From Lacrimispora amygdalina (GTDB lineage Bacteria; Bacillota; Clostridia; Lachnospirales; Lachnospiraceae): 48,839 bases of DNA. This document shows, piece by piece, positions 25,478 to 34,792 of the stretch. The stretch lies in NCBI RefSeq assembly GCF_003432035.1, contig NZ_QOHO01000106.1:1-48839 (forward strand). Direction: 5' to 3'. A program made the translations under genes and the position numbers. Under the pieces are notes generated by a model. That model ran no database searches, was not told the origin of the DNA, and saw only the letters and a program-made list of their open reading frames with translations. Positions within the stretch are counted from its first letter, which is position 1. Every line of letters starts with the position of its first letter.

Positions 25478-26422
25478 TTAATTAAACGTGAATGCAGTTC
25501 CGGTTTTTCCGTCCAAGGCCTCAATGGCTTTATCCAGGGAAGTGATAATTGCCCGCTTGGAAGGATTGGATCTAACAAACTTCATGGCTGCCTGCACCTT
25601 TGGAAGCATACTTCCGGGAGCAAACTGTCCCTCTTCGCAGTATTGATTTGCCTCATAAATACTGAGATGATCCAGATTCTTCTGATCCGGTTTATTGTAA
25701 TTAACAGCTACCTTCTCTACCTCTGTGAGAATCATAAGGATATCCGCTTCTACCTGCTCTGCCAGAAGCTCTGCTGCAAAATCCTTGTCAATAACCGCTG
25801 CAGTGCCGCAAAGAGAACCAGCCGGATGTTCAATTACCGGAATTCCTCCGCCGCCGCAGGTAATTACGACTGCTTTTGGCCAAAGCTCCTTAACTGCATC
25901 AATTTCAACAATTTTTTGAGGCAGAGGCGAAGCCACAACTCTCCGGTATCCCCGTCCCGCATCTTCCTTCATCACATATCCTTTTGATGCTGCCAGCTCA
26001 TCGGCCTCTTCTTTTGAATAAAAAGGACCAATTGGTTTGGTTGGATTTTTAAATGCCGGATCCTTCTCATCCACCACCACCTGGGTTGCAATGGTCACAA
26101 CAGGGAAATTCTGATTTCTCTTATTGAGCGCATACTTCAGTGCCTGCTGCAGATGATATCCGATATATCCCTGTGACATGGCTCCGCATACATCAAACGG
26201 CATCGGGGGTGTTACATCCTTTGCTGCCTCAGATGCCATCAGGATTCTTCCGACCTGGGGGCCGTTTCCATGTACAATGGCCATTTCATACCCACGTTCG
26301 TTCATTTCTGCAATATACTCACAGGTCTTATGAACGACTGAAAGCTGTGCTTCGGAAGTTGCTTCTCCTTTTCCTGACTGAAGGGCATTTCCGCCTAAAG
26401 CAAGAACTATTTTTACAGCCAC
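25478..26422 (-). CDS. arcC: carbamate kinase
   Basis: Converts carbamoyl phosphate and ADP to ATP, ammonia and CO2, the energy-yielding step of the agmatine pathway. 314 residues. ALGGNALQSG opens the amino acid kinase fold; GNGPQVG, ITCGGGGIPV and the ALTEVEKV-like ILTEVEKVAVNYNKP blocks follow. I start it at GTG 26422 because GGAGG lies 8 nt upstream; the frame is open ~280 bp further, but that part would lie over the promoter region. First gene of the agmatine operon, divergent from the LuxR-type regulator. Confidence 0.96.
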   Translation of the reverse strand: MAVKIVLALGGNALQSGKGEATSEAQLSVVHKTCEYIAEMNERGYEMAIVHGNGPQVGRILMASEAAKDVTPPMPFDVCGAMSQGYIGYHLQQALKYALNKRNQNFPVVTIATQVVVDEKDPAFKNPTKPIGPFYSKEEADELAASKGYVMKEDAGRGYRRVVASPLPQKIVEIDAVKELWPKAVVITCGGGGIPVIEHPAGSLCGTAAVIDKDFAAELLAEQVEADILMILTEVEKVAVNYNKPDQKNLDHLSIYEANQYCEEGQFAPGSMLPKVQAAMKFVRSNPSKRAIITSLDKAIEALDGKTGTAFTFN

Positions 26423-26459
26423 TGGTGAAACCTCCTTTATTTTCATTTTGCTGTGATCG

Positions 26460-26507
26460 CCGGTCCAAACCGCTCTCACAAGACGAAAATAACAGTTTTG
26501 GGACCGG
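26460..26507 (-). promoter_or_regulatory. stem-loop in the arcC leader
   Basis: CCGGTCCAAAC (26460-26470) pairs with GTTTTGGGACCGG (26495-26507), an 11-bp stem with one bulge and a ~24-nt loop, lying between the inferred transcription start and the arcC ribosome site. It could protect the mRNA 5' end or act in regulation. Confidence 0.5.
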
Positions 26508-26533
26508 TTGAGAATGTAGCCCAAGGGTAGAAT

Positions 26534-26561
26534 TTTATAACACTTTTTACTGTTTTTCACA
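26534..26561 (-). promoter_or_regulatory. probable arcC operon promoter with weak -35
   Basis: Minus strand TGTGAA (26556-26561), 16 bp, TATAAA (26534-26539). The -35 is poor, as expected for an activated promoter. Confidence 0.45.
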
Positions 26562-26580
26562 TAAACCCTTCTAAACTTTT

Positions 26581-26593
26581 GTGCAATTTGCAC
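26581..26593. promoter_or_regulatory. candidate operator for the LuxR-type regulator
   Basis: Perfect palindrome GTGCAATTTGCAC (6-bp arms, 1-bp centre) in the divergent region. It is centred about 60 bp upstream of the inferred arcC start, where LuxR-type activators bind, and about 40 bp upstream of the regulator's own -35. Confidence 0.5.
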
Positions 26594-26624
26594 TATTTTT
26601 TTGTCGATTTTTGTAATTTCGCAG

Positions 26625-26652
26625 TTGAAAAAAGTTTTTATTTTGATATACT
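26625..26652 (+). promoter_or_regulatory. promoter of the LuxR-type regulator gene
   Basis: TTGAAA (26625-26630), 16-bp spacer, TATACT (26647-26652), about 43 bp before the start codon. Confidence 0.7.
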
Positions 26653-26694
26653 GATAATAACTTACAATGAACGGCTTACGAACTGGAGGCACAT

Positions 26695-27711
26695 ATGGCA
26701 AAGGGCATAATCTTTCTCTACAATCTGTTTATAATCATTGTCTATTCCGGAATTATGTGGATGTCTTTTTTTCTGTTTATGAATGGAAAAGATAAAATAC
26801 TGCTTTGGATTGGGATCATTTACTCGGCAATCATGATAGATGATATTGTGAATTTCGCATCAGAACTGTTTCAGAATTTTGCTGAACAATATAATCGGAT
26901 TTTTATGATCGTACCGACTCATAAAACATTGATTTATTTAATCCTGTCTCTTGGCTATCTAATTATTTTCAAACGCCTGATCAATAAAAAAATAACCTGG
27001 TATGACTATAGTATTCTTGCATTTTATGTTACCTTTATGTTTTTTGTCCCTGTACTGGATAACAGCGCATGGAAAATCTGGCTCTATTATCTGCCAAGCC
27101 AGCTTTACAATGCCTACGTGGGTGCGGAGGTTTTATGGACAATAAAAAAGAACCCTGAAAATTATCAGAATTCTTTCTACTGCTGGTGTAAACGTCTTTT
27201 TTGTTTCACTGTTTTTATGAACCTTTGTATTATCGCCGAAGACACCATCGTCATTTTTCATTTTGATGTGTACTCCAAATATTATATCAACATGAATAAC
27301 AGAAGCTATACTTCTGATATTTTATATCTTACTCACGCTTTATTTTCCGGCGCATATTTAATGTATTATCTAAAAACTTCCCTGCGCAATAATACAATTG
27401 TAAACGATATCAATAGCCATACCCACTCAAATCTGCCTTCTGATATTGAAGAAAGCATTCTGTACCGTTTCAGTGAAGCATACCACCTGACGGTAAGAGA
27501 ACGGGAAATTTTAAAAGTGCTGCTCTTAGATAAAACAAATCAGGAGATCAGCGATGATTTATTTATCTCGCTTGGTACAGCGAAAACCCATGTTCATAAC
27601 ATCTTTCAGAAAATAGGCGTTGTAAAACGTCCCCAGCTTCTGAATATTTACGAAGTCTACCGGAAAGAACAGCTGAATGCAAAGCCGGAAAATGAAATAC
27701 CGTCCCCGTAG
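26695..27711 (+). CDS. membrane-bound LuxR-type one-component regulator (AguR-like)
   Basis: 338 residues. About seven hydrophobic segments fill residues 1-230, and a LuxR-type HTH occupies ~264-320 (LTVREREILKVLL...NQEISDDLFISLGTAKTHVHNIFQKIGV). No receiver domain. This layout and the divergent position next to the agmatine genes match AguR of Lactococcus, a membrane sensor that activates the aguBDAC operon in response to agmatine. Here it probably senses agmatine across the membrane and binds the palindrome at 26581. ATG with GGAGG 5 nt upstream. Its terminator overlaps its last codons. Confidence 0.85.
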   Translation: MAKGIIFLYNLFIIIVYSGIMWMSFFLFMNGKDKILLWIGIIYSAIMIDDIVNFASELFQNFAEQYNRIFMIVPTHKTLIYLILSLGYLIIFKRLINKKITWYDYSILAFYVTFMFFVPVLDNSAWKIWLYYLPSQLYNAYVGAEVLWTIKKNPENYQNSFYCWCKRLFCFTVFMNLCIIAEDTIVIFHFDVYSKYYINMNNRSYTSDILYLTHALFSGAYLMYYLKTSLRNNTIVNDINSHTHSNLPSDIEESILYRFSEAYHLTVREREILKVLLLDKTNQEISDDLFISLGTAKTHVHNIFQKIGVVKRPQLLNIYEVYRKEQLNAKPENEIPSP

Positions 27712-27738
27712 CCTTCCGGCTCCAGGAACGGTGTTTTT
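27699..27738 (+). terminator. terminator of the LuxR-type regulator gene
   Basis: ACCGTCC (27699-27705) pairs with GGAACGGT (27725-27732), with an inner GCC/GGC stem, then GTTTTTTATTT. It reaches the stop of the convergent SerK-like gene. Confidence 0.7.
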
Positions 27739-28976
27739 TATTTCAGCATATGAATAAACAGCCCGCTTCTTAATTTTGGTTCAAACCAGGTTGATTTTGG
27801 AGGCATTAAAAGACCGGCATCCGCTACAGAGAAGAGCTCTCCGATGGATGTGGGATACATGGAAAATGCCACTGTCATATCTTCCTCACACCGCTTTTCC
27901 AGTTCTTTTAATCCCCGGATTCCTCCTATGAAATCGATCCGCTTATCAATTCTCGGATCTCCGATTCCCAGAATTGGGCCTAAGAGATTGTCCTGTAAAA
28001 TAGATACGTCAAGACCTTTTACCGGATCAGCACTCTTTAAGGAATCCTTTGCTTTTAAGGAATACCAGGTCTTATTTAAATACATTCCAAAAGTTCCCTT
28101 TTCAGACGGACCATAAGCTTCTTCTCCAACAGAAGTTACCAAAAAGCCGTCTGAAAGCTTTGAAAGGAATGCTTCCGGAGTTAATCCGTTTAAATCCTTT
28201 ACCACGCGGTTGTAAGGAAGAATCATCAGCTGGTCATCGGGAAAGAGCACCGACAGGAAGAAGTTAAACTCCTCTTCTCCTGTATATTCCATCGTTTCTT
28301 TCCGTCTCTTTAAGCCTACCTTTACGGCAGAAGCAGCACGGTGATGTCCGTCGGCGATATACGTGGCAGGAATGCGTAAAAAGCTTTCTTCAATCACCTC
28401 CACTGTTTCCGGATCGGCAATTCTCCATACCTTATGGCTGATACCGTCATCTGCAGTAAAGTCATAGAGAGGCTCTGTCTTCTTTTTATCTTCTACCAGC
28501 CGGTTAATCTCCAAAACAGAACGGTAAGCAAGGAAGATGGGACCTGTCTGGGCATCTGTGGTATCCACATGGCGGATTCGATCCAGTTCCTTTTCCTCTC
28601 TTGTATTTTCGTGTTTTTTAATCACGCCGCTTACATAATCATCAATGGATGAACAGGCCACGATTCCGGTCTGGCTTCTTCCCTCCATAATCAGTTCATA
28701 AATATAATACGCTTTCGTGCTGTCCAGTTCAAAGGTTCCGTCTTGCATCCAGTCCTTCAGCATGGCTGCCGCCTTTTCATAAACGCAGTCATCGTATATA
28801 TCCACATCCTGGGAAAACTGTGTTTCCGGACGGTCAATATTTAAAAATGATTTAGGATTTTCAGCCGTCACCTGACAGGCTTCCTTCCGGTTATATACAT
28901 CGTAAGGAAGAGCCGCCACCAGGCTGGCCTCTTCCTTATTTGGTCTTACACATTGAAATGGTTTTACGATTGCCAT
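27738..28976 (-). CDS. DUF1015 / SerK-like putative serine kinase
   Basis: 412 residues, full length for DUF1015. The ParB/sulfiredoxin-type nucleotide motif ADGHHRAASA lies mid-protein. Members of this family (archaeal SerK, staphylococcal SbnI) phosphorylate free L-serine to O-phosphoserine. It is the last gene of a run after serC and serA, with an 11-bp gap to serA. No serB-type phosphatase gene is seen in the window, so the enzyme might handle the phosphoserine/serine step, but the direction is not known. ATG with AGGAG 8 nt upstream. The function is a family- and context-based inference. Confidence 0.8.
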   Translation of the reverse strand: MAIVKPFQCVRPNKEEASLVAALPYDVYNRKEACQVTAENPKSFLNIDRPETQFSQDVDIYDDCVYEKAAAMLKDWMQDGTFELDSTKAYYIYELIMEGRSQTGIVACSSIDDYVSGVIKKHENTREEKELDRIRHVDTTDAQTGPIFLAYRSVLEINRLVEDKKKTEPLYDFTADDGISHKVWRIADPETVEVIEESFLRIPATYIADGHHRAASAVKVGLKRRKETMEYTGEEEFNFFLSVLFPDDQLMILPYNRVVKDLNGLTPEAFLSKLSDGFLVTSVGEEAYGPSEKGTFGMYLNKTWYSLKAKDSLKSADPVKGLDVSILQDNLLGPILGIGDPRIDKRIDFIGGIRGLKELEKRCEEDMTVAFSMYPTSIGELFSVADAGLLMPPKSTWFEPKLRSGLFIHMLK

Positions 28977-28987
28977 GTTCTTTTCTC

Positions 28988-30151
28988 CTATTTGATTACT
29001 CTGACCCGTATTACACCCTTAATGGCATTCAGCTTCTGAATGCTTAAGGCATCCGGTACATTCTCTAAATCAAGGAGTGTATATGCATACTTTTCACGGC
29101 TCTTATTGGTCATGTCGGAAATATTCACATCACCGGCTGCCAGAGTTCCTGTGATCTGCCCGATCATATTGGGAATGTTTAAATGCAGAACTGCAATACG
29201 ACTTGCAGCGTTGCAGATTCCCATATCACAGGCAGGAAAATTCACGGAATTACGGATATTTCCATTGTCTATATAATCCATGATTTCTTCCACTGCCATC
29301 TTCGCACAGTTATCTTCCGATTCTTCTGTGGAAGCTCCCAGATGAGGAATGACAATGGCACCTTCCATATGTACAGAAGTTGGATTTGGGAAATCAGTCA
29401 CATATTTTTTGATCTTCCCGGACTTTAATGCCTCTGCCATATCATTTTCATTTACCAGAATATCTCTTGCAAAATTCAGGATTACTGCTCCGTCCTTCAT
29501 ATTGTCAAGGGCAGCTTTATTGATCATTCCCTTTGTGGCATCCACTAACGGAACATGGAGAGTTATGTAATCACATTCCTTATAAATCGTATCCACAGCG
29601 GTAATATGTTTTACATTTCTGGATAGTCTCCAGGCAGCGTTAACCGAGATAAAGGGGTCATATCCGTACACATCCATTCCAAGGGAAGAGCAGGCATTGG
29701 CGACCTCTGCACCGATGGCTCCAAGACCAATGACTCCCAGCTTCTTGCCTCTGATTTCACATCCGGCAAATGCACTTTTTGCCTTTTCTGCTGATTTAGC
29801 AATATTTTCATCTTCCTGATTTTCCTTACACCAGCGGATTCCGCCTTCAATATCACGGGAGGCTAACATCAGCCCGGCAACTACCAGCTCCTTTACTCCG
29901 TTTGCATTGGCTCCCGGTGTATTGAATACCACGATTCCTTCTGCAGCACATGCCTCCAGGGGAATGTTATTGACACCTGCCCCGGCTCTTGCAATTGCAA
30001 GAAGACTTTCCGGAAGCTTCATTTCATGCATGGAAGCGCTTCTGACCAGCACACCTTCTGCATCCTCAATCTGATTTGTCAGCTCGTAATCTTCTGTTAA
30101 CAATGCGGTTCCGTATGTAGAAATCGCATTAAGGCAATAAATCTTTTTCAT
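28988..30151 (-). CDS. serA: 3-phosphoglycerate dehydrogenase
   Basis: First step of serine synthesis: 3-phosphoglycerate to 3-phosphohydroxypyruvate with NAD. 387 residues, the short form with a single C-terminal ACT domain (IAVLHLNIPNMIGQITGTLA region), which usually binds serine. Rossmann motif is LGVIGLGAIGAEVAN; the catalytic set is Arg in NFARD, Glu in STEESEDNC and His in PHLGAS. 15 bp after the serC stop, with AAAGGAG before the ATG. Confidence 0.95.
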   Translation of the reverse strand: MKKIYCLNAISTYGTALLTEDYELTNQIEDAEGVLVRSASMHEMKLPESLLAIARAGAGVNNIPLEACAAEGIVVFNTPGANANGVKELVVAGLMLASRDIEGGIRWCKENQEDENIAKSAEKAKSAFAGCEIRGKKLGVIGLGAIGAEVANACSSLGMDVYGYDPFISVNAAWRLSRNVKHITAVDTIYKECDYITLHVPLVDATKGMINKAALDNMKDGAVILNFARDILVNENDMAEALKSGKIKKYVTDFPNPTSVHMEGAIVIPHLGASTEESEDNCAKMAVEEIMDYIDNGNIRNSVNFPACDMGICNAASRIAVLHLNIPNMIGQITGTLAAGDVNISDMTNKSREKYAYTLLDLENVPDALSIQKLNAIKGVIRVRVIK

Positions 30152-30166
30152 GGCTGTGATCTCCTT

Positions 30167-31261
30167 TCAGTCTGCCTGTCTCGTGTGTTTTTCTTCAAAA
30201 TCCTTCATAAAGGAAACCAGCTTCTCCACTCCTTCAACAGGCATGGCATTATAAATGCTGGCACGCATACCGCCTACGGACCTGTGACCTTTTAAATTCT
30301 CAAGTCCTGCTGCTTTTGATTCTTTCACAAATAAGGCATCCAGTTCTTCATCACCGGTAACAAAGGGTACGTTCATAAGAGAGCGGTCCTTTTCTACAAC
30401 AGTGCCGTGAAACATCTTACTGTGATCCAGGAAATCATAAAGAATTGCCGCTTTTTTCTCATTGATCTTTTTCATTGCTTCCAGTCCGCCCAAGTTCTTT
30501 AACCACTTAAAGACCTTACCGCAGATATAGATTCCATAGGCAGGCGGTGTATTATAAAGGGATTTCGCATCTGCATGAGTCTTATAGCGAAGCATGGTGG
30601 GCGTTTCTTTTAAAACGTCCTCCCGGATTAAATCTTCCCGGATAATGACAATTACTACGCCCGCTGGTCCCACATTCTTCTGGGCTCCGGCAAAAATAAG
30701 ACCATACTTGCTCACATCAACAGGTTCCGATAAGAAACAGGAGGAGAGATCTGCTACCAGTATTTTTCCCTTGGTATCAGGCAGTGTTTTATATTTGGTT
30801 CCGTAAATGGTATTATTTTCACAGATATATACGTAATCCGCATCTTCTGAGATAGGAAGATCGGAAACATCCGGTATATAACTGAATGTTTTGTCAGCAC
30901 TGGAAGCTACTGCGTTGGCGGTACCATAAAGCTTCGCTTCCTGGTACGCTTTCTTTGCCCATTGCCCGGTGATGATGTAATCTCCAACCCCATTCTTAAA
31001 TAAATTCATGGGAACCATGGCAAACTGCTGGGAAGCTCCGCCCTGTAAAAACAGCACCCTGTAATTGTCCGGAATCGCCAATAAGTCTCTTAAATCAGCT
31101 TCTGCTTCGTTGATGATAGTTTCATAAGCCTTGGACCGGTGGCTCATTTCCATAACCGACATGCCGGTTCCCTTATAATCCATCATCTCCTCAGCTGCTT
31201 CTTTTAAGACTTCTTCCGGCAGGACTGCAGGTCCTGCAGAAAAATTGTACACTCTGCTCAT
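30167..31261 (-). CDS. serC: phosphoserine aminotransferase
   Basis: Second step of serine synthesis: phosphohydroxypyruvate plus glutamate to phosphoserine. 364 residues, PLP fold type I. The PLP lysine is Lys195 in FAGAQKNVGPAGV; the N-terminal FSAGPAVLPEEVL and QGGASQQFAM blocks and the C-terminal HRSVGGMRASIYNA block are typical. ATG with GAGGAGG upstream. It follows ilvB by 47 bp with no terminator, so serine and branched-chain genes are probably one transcript. Confidence 0.97.
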   Translation of the reverse strand: MSRVYNFSAGPAVLPEEVLKEAAEEMMDYKGTGMSVMEMSHRSKAYETIINEAEADLRDLLAIPDNYRVLFLQGGASQQFAMVPMNLFKNGVGDYIITGQWAKKAYQEAKLYGTANAVASSADKTFSYIPDVSDLPISEDADYVYICENNTIYGTKYKTLPDTKGKILVADLSSCFLSEPVDVSKYGLIFAGAQKNVGPAGVVIVIIREDLIREDVLKETPTMLRYKTHADAKSLYNTPPAYGIYICGKVFKWLKNLGGLEAMKKINEKKAAILYDFLDHSKMFHGTVVEKDRSLMNVPFVTGDEELDALFVKESKAAGLENLKGHRSVGGMRASIYNAMPVEGVEKLVSFMKDFEEKHTRQAD

Positions 31262-31308
31262 ATCTCTTCCTCCTCAAATTCGGGACTTTATCCCTTTCCT
31301 TACTGATG

Positions 31309-32988
31309 TTAAATCTTTAAATCTTCTTCGTCAAATGCATCCTCGATGGGCGCCCCCGGTGAAACCATTGGGAATACCTTATCATCGCAGTGAATCTGAC
31401 AATCTATAACAACAGGAACATTGAGGGCAATGGCTTCTTTTAAGACTTCCTCGAACTCTTCTTTCCCGGTAACCCGGTAAGCCTTTGCTCCCATTCCTTC
31501 TGCTATCTTTACAAAATCAACCTGGTCATTAAGAACTGTATGTGAGTACCTCTTTCCATAGAACAGGGTCTGCCACTGACGCACCATACCCAGTACATGA
31601 TTGTTTAATACAACCTGGATGACGGGGATATTATAACGGGTGGCCGTTGCAATCTCATTTAAATTCATGCGGAAACAGCCGTCTCCTGCCACATTGATCA
31701 CTGTTTTGTCCTTACAGCCCATCTTTGCACCAAGAGATGCGCCAAGACCGTAGCCCATGGTGCCAAGCCCTCCTGAAGTGATGAAGCTTCTTGGCTTTTT
31801 ATACTGATAGTACTGAGCCGCCCACATCTGATGCTGCCCTACCTCTGTGGTGATAATGGCATCTCCTTTTGTCACCTCATAGATTTTTTCTATAATATAG
31901 GGTCCGGTCAGAATGCTCTTTTCATAACGCATGGGATACATATCCTTCATTCGGTCAATATGAGCAACCCATTCCTCATGATTGATGGGATCCAGCCTTG
32001 CATTTAATTTCCTTAAAATGGATTTTACATCACCGATTACACTTGCATAAGCCTTAACGTTCTTATTGATCTCAGCCGGATCAACATCAAAATGCAGGAT
32101 CTTTGCATTTCTTGCAAAACGGGATGCATTGCCGGTCACACGGTCGCTGAATCTGGCACCCACTACGATTAATAGATCGCATTCCGTAATTCCGAAATTG
32201 GAGGTCTTGGTTCCGTGCATACCAACCATTCCGGTATAGAGTTCATCGGTTCCGTCAAAGGCTCCTTTTCCCATCAGACTGTCTGCAACCGGGGCCTGAA
32301 TCTTATGGGCAAAGGAAGCGAGCTCCTCAGAAGCATTGGCAATGACTGCACCTCCGCCTACAAAAATGTAAGGCTTCTGTGATTTGCGGATGAGCTGCAG
32401 CGCCTGCTCTAAATCTTCTTCCAAAATGGTATCTTCCTGGCGGATGATCGGCTCAGGTTCCTTCTCTTCATAATCACAGGTACTGGCTGTCACATCCTTT
32501 GTAATATCAATCAGAACCGGACCTGGTCTTCCGGTCTGGGCTATCTTAAATGCCCTTCGTATGGTATCCGCCAGTTTACTGATATCCTTTACAATGAAAT
32601 TATATTTTGTTATGGGCATGGTCACACCGGCAATGTCAATCTCCTGAAAGGAGTCTCTGCCAAGGAGTCCCACCGCTACGTTGCAGGTAATGGCTACCAT
32701 TGGAACGGAATCCATGAAAGCAGTTGCGATTCCGGTTACCAAGTTGGTTGCCCCCGGACCTGAGGTCGCCAGACATACTCCCACTTTTCCGGTTGCTCTG
32801 GCATAACCGTCCGCTGCATGGGCAGCTCCCTGTTCATGGGATGTGAGAATATGGGTGATCTCGTCCTGATGCTTATAAAGGGCATCATAAATATTTAAAA
32901 TGGTGCCGCCCGGATATCCGAAAACGGTATCCACGCCCTGTTCCTTCAAGCACTCGATTACGATCTCTGCTCCAGTTAATGTCTTCAT
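31309..32988 (-). CDS. ilvB: acetolactate synthase, large (catalytic) subunit
   Basis: Condenses pyruvate to acetolactate, or with 2-oxobutyrate to acetohydroxybutyrate, for valine, leucine and isoleucine. 559 residues with the full ThDP/FAD architecture: the catalytic Glu52 in SHEQGAAHAADGYA, a central FAD-type domain, and GDGCFRMNLNEIAT(X)N for ThDP-Mg binding. The length and C-terminus fit the anabolic AHAS. No regulatory small subunit (ilvN/ilvH) gene is seen in this window. ATG with AAGGAG 6 nt upstream, 13 bp after ilvD. Confidence 0.96.
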   Translation of the reverse strand: MKTLTGAEIVIECLKEQGVDTVFGYPGGTILNIYDALYKHQDEITHILTSHEQGAAHAADGYARATGKVGVCLATSGPGATNLVTGIATAFMDSVPMVAITCNVAVGLLGRDSFQEIDIAGVTMPITKYNFIVKDISKLADTIRRAFKIAQTGRPGPVLIDITKDVTASTCDYEEKEPEPIIRQEDTILEEDLEQALQLIRKSQKPYIFVGGGAVIANASEELASFAHKIQAPVADSLMGKGAFDGTDELYTGMVGMHGTKTSNFGITECDLLIVVGARFSDRVTGNASRFARNAKILHFDVDPAEINKNVKAYASVIGDVKSILRKLNARLDPINHEEWVAHIDRMKDMYPMRYEKSILTGPYIIEKIYEVTKGDAIITTEVGQHQMWAAQYYQYKKPRSFITSGGLGTMGYGLGASLGAKMGCKDKTVINVAGDGCFRMNLNEIATATRYNIPVIQVVLNNHVLGMVRQWQTLFYGKRYSHTVLNDQVDFVKIAEGMGAKAYRVTGKEEFEEVLKEAIALNVPVVIDCQIHCDDKVFPMVSPGAPIEDAFDEEDLKI

Positions 32989-33001
32989 AAGCTGCTCCTT
33001 T

Positions 33002-34666
33002 TCATTCTATTTCCAGGATTGCCCCACGGCTTGCCGGGGCTGCCATAGCCGCATATCTTGCCAGATATCCGGAGGTAACTTCAGGTTTTCTTGGCTGCCA
33101 TTTTGCCTTTCTGGCTGCCATCTCTTCGTCAGATACCTTTACATCCAGTCTGTGATTGTCAATATCAATGGATATGATGTCGCCTTCCTCTACCAGTGCG
33201 ATCGGACCTCCTACTGCTGCTTCGGGACAGGTATGACCGATGGAAGCGCCTCTGGAAGCCCCGCTGAACCGCCCGTCTGTGATGAGCGCTACGGTAGAAC
33301 CAAGCCCCATACCCGCAATGGCTGAGGTTGGGTTTAACATCTCTCTCATTCCCGGACCGCCCTTCGGTCCTTCATAACGGATTACCACTACATCTCCTGC
33401 TACGATCTTTCCGCCCTTGATGGCTTCAATCGCATCCTCTTCACAGTCAAAGACTCTTGCAGGACCTTCGTGCTTTAACATCTCAGGAGCAACAGCAGAC
33501 CGTTTTACAACTGCACTGTCCGGTGCTAAATTTCCTTTTAATATGGCGATTCCGCCTGTCTTGCTATAGGGGTTTTCCACCGGGCGAATTACCTGGGGAT
33601 CTTTATTTATACAGCCTTTGATGTTCTCTCCCACTGTTTTTCCAGTTGCCGTAATGCAGTCCAGCTCCAAAAGTCCAAGCTTGCTGATCTCATTCATTAC
33701 TGCATAAATGCCGCCTGCTTCATATAAATCTTCTATATAAGTAGGGCCTGCCGGCGCAAGGTGGCAGAGGTTGGGAGTCTTTGCGCTGATTTCATTGGCA
33801 AGCTCCAGATTTAAATCCACGCCTGCTTCATGGGCAATAGCCGGAAGATGAAGCATACTGTTGGTGCTGCATCCAAGAGCCATATCCATGGTAAGTGCAT
33901 TTCTAAATGCCTTCTCACTCATAATGTCACGGGGACAGATATTCTTCTTTAACAGCTCCATAACCGCCATACCTGCATGTTTTGCAAGTTTCAGACGTTC
34001 GGAGTAGACAGCCGGAATGGTACCGTTGCCCTTTAAGCCCATTCCAAGAACCTCGGTTAAACAGTTCATACTGTTTGCCGTATACATACCGGAACAGGAA
34101 CCGCAGGTCGGACACGCCTTCTGCTCGTATTCCTTGACATCCTCTTCCGTCATCTTACCCGCTGTATAAGCTCCTACCGCTTCAAACATACTGGAAAGAC
34201 TGGTCTTATGGCCCTGCACACGTCCAGCCAACATTGGTCCGCCGCTGACGAACACTGTGGGTATGTTAATGCGGGCTGCTGCCATCAAAAGTCCGGGAAC
34301 ATTCTTATCACAATTAGGTACCATAACCAGTGCATCAAAGGCGTGGGCTCTTGCAAGACATTCTGTGGAGTCTGCAACTAAATCCCTGGTGACCAGTGAA
34401 TACTTCATACCAATATGTCCCATTGCAATTCCGTCACATACTGCAATGGCCGGAACCATGACCGGTGTTCCGCCTGCCATGGCAACTCCCATTTTGACGG
34501 CATCGACTATTTTATCCAGATTCATATGGCCTGGTACGATTTCATTATAGGAACTGACAATACCGATTAACGGCCTTTCCATCTCTTCCTCTGTCATTCC
34601 CAGCGCATTAAACAGGGAACGGTGAGGTGCCTGCTGCATACCTTTTTTAACTGAATCACTTTTCAT
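33002..34666 (-). CDS. ilvD: dihydroxy-acid dehydratase
   Basis: Dehydrates 2,3-dihydroxy acids to 2-keto acids in valine and isoleucine synthesis. 554 residues with the Fe-S cysteines in NCDKNVPG and [41 protein letters not shown], close to the C-terminus, is the family signature. The ATG at 34666 lies 10 nt after AAGGAG; a GTG at 34675 in the same frame abuts the site and is less likely. The 126-bp gap to leuB has a CodY-like sequence and no terminator. Confidence 0.96.
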   Translation of the reverse strand: MKSDSVKKGMQQAPHRSLFNALGMTEEEMERPLIGIVSSYNEIVPGHMNLDKIVDAVKMGVAMAGGTPVMVPAIAVCDGIAMGHIGMKYSLVTRDLVADSTECLARAHAFDALVMVPNCDKNVPGLLMAAARINIPTVFVSGGPMLAGRVQGHKTSLSSMFEAVGAYTAGKMTEEDVKEYEQKACPTCGSCSGMYTANSMNCLTEVLGMGLKGNGTIPAVYSERLKLAKHAGMAVMELLKKNICPRDIMSEKAFRNALTMDMALGCSTNSMLHLPAIAHEAGVDLNLELANEISAKTPNLCHLAPAGPTYIEDLYEAGGIYAVMNEISKLGLLELDCITATGKTVGENIKGCINKDPQVIRPVENPYSKTGGIAILKGNLAPDSAVVKRSAVAPEMLKHEGPARVFDCEEDAIEAIKGGKIVAGDVVVIRYEGPKGGPGMREMLNPTSAIAGMGLGSTVALITDGRFSGASRGASIGHTCPEAAVGGPIALVEEGDIISIDIDNHRLDVKVSDEEMAARKAKWQPRKPEVTSGYLARYAAMAAPASRGAILEIE

Positions 34667-34694
34667 CTGCTGCACACTCCTTTTCTTTTTTCAT

Positions 34695-34709
34695 AATTTT
34701 CTGATTATA
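34695..34709. promoter_or_regulatory. CodY-box-like sequence before ilvD
   Basis: AATTTTCTGATTATA (plus) matches the CodY consensus AATTTTCWGAAAATT at 12 of 15 positions. It sits about 30 bp before ilvD in a branched-chain amino acid operon. Given the local A/T bias it may be chance. Confidence 0.35.
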
Positions 34710-34792
34710 TGGAAATCCGGGAGCGTATAAAATCAAATGTTTTATCCGCTTCCGGCAATTTTCATGTTTTAAGTTGTTGGGTGATCATTGGA

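Noticed and set aside
26423-26701. Upstream extension of the carbamate kinase frame
   Set aside because: It covers the divergent promoter region; the GTG at 26422 has a clear GGAGG and begins the conserved fold.
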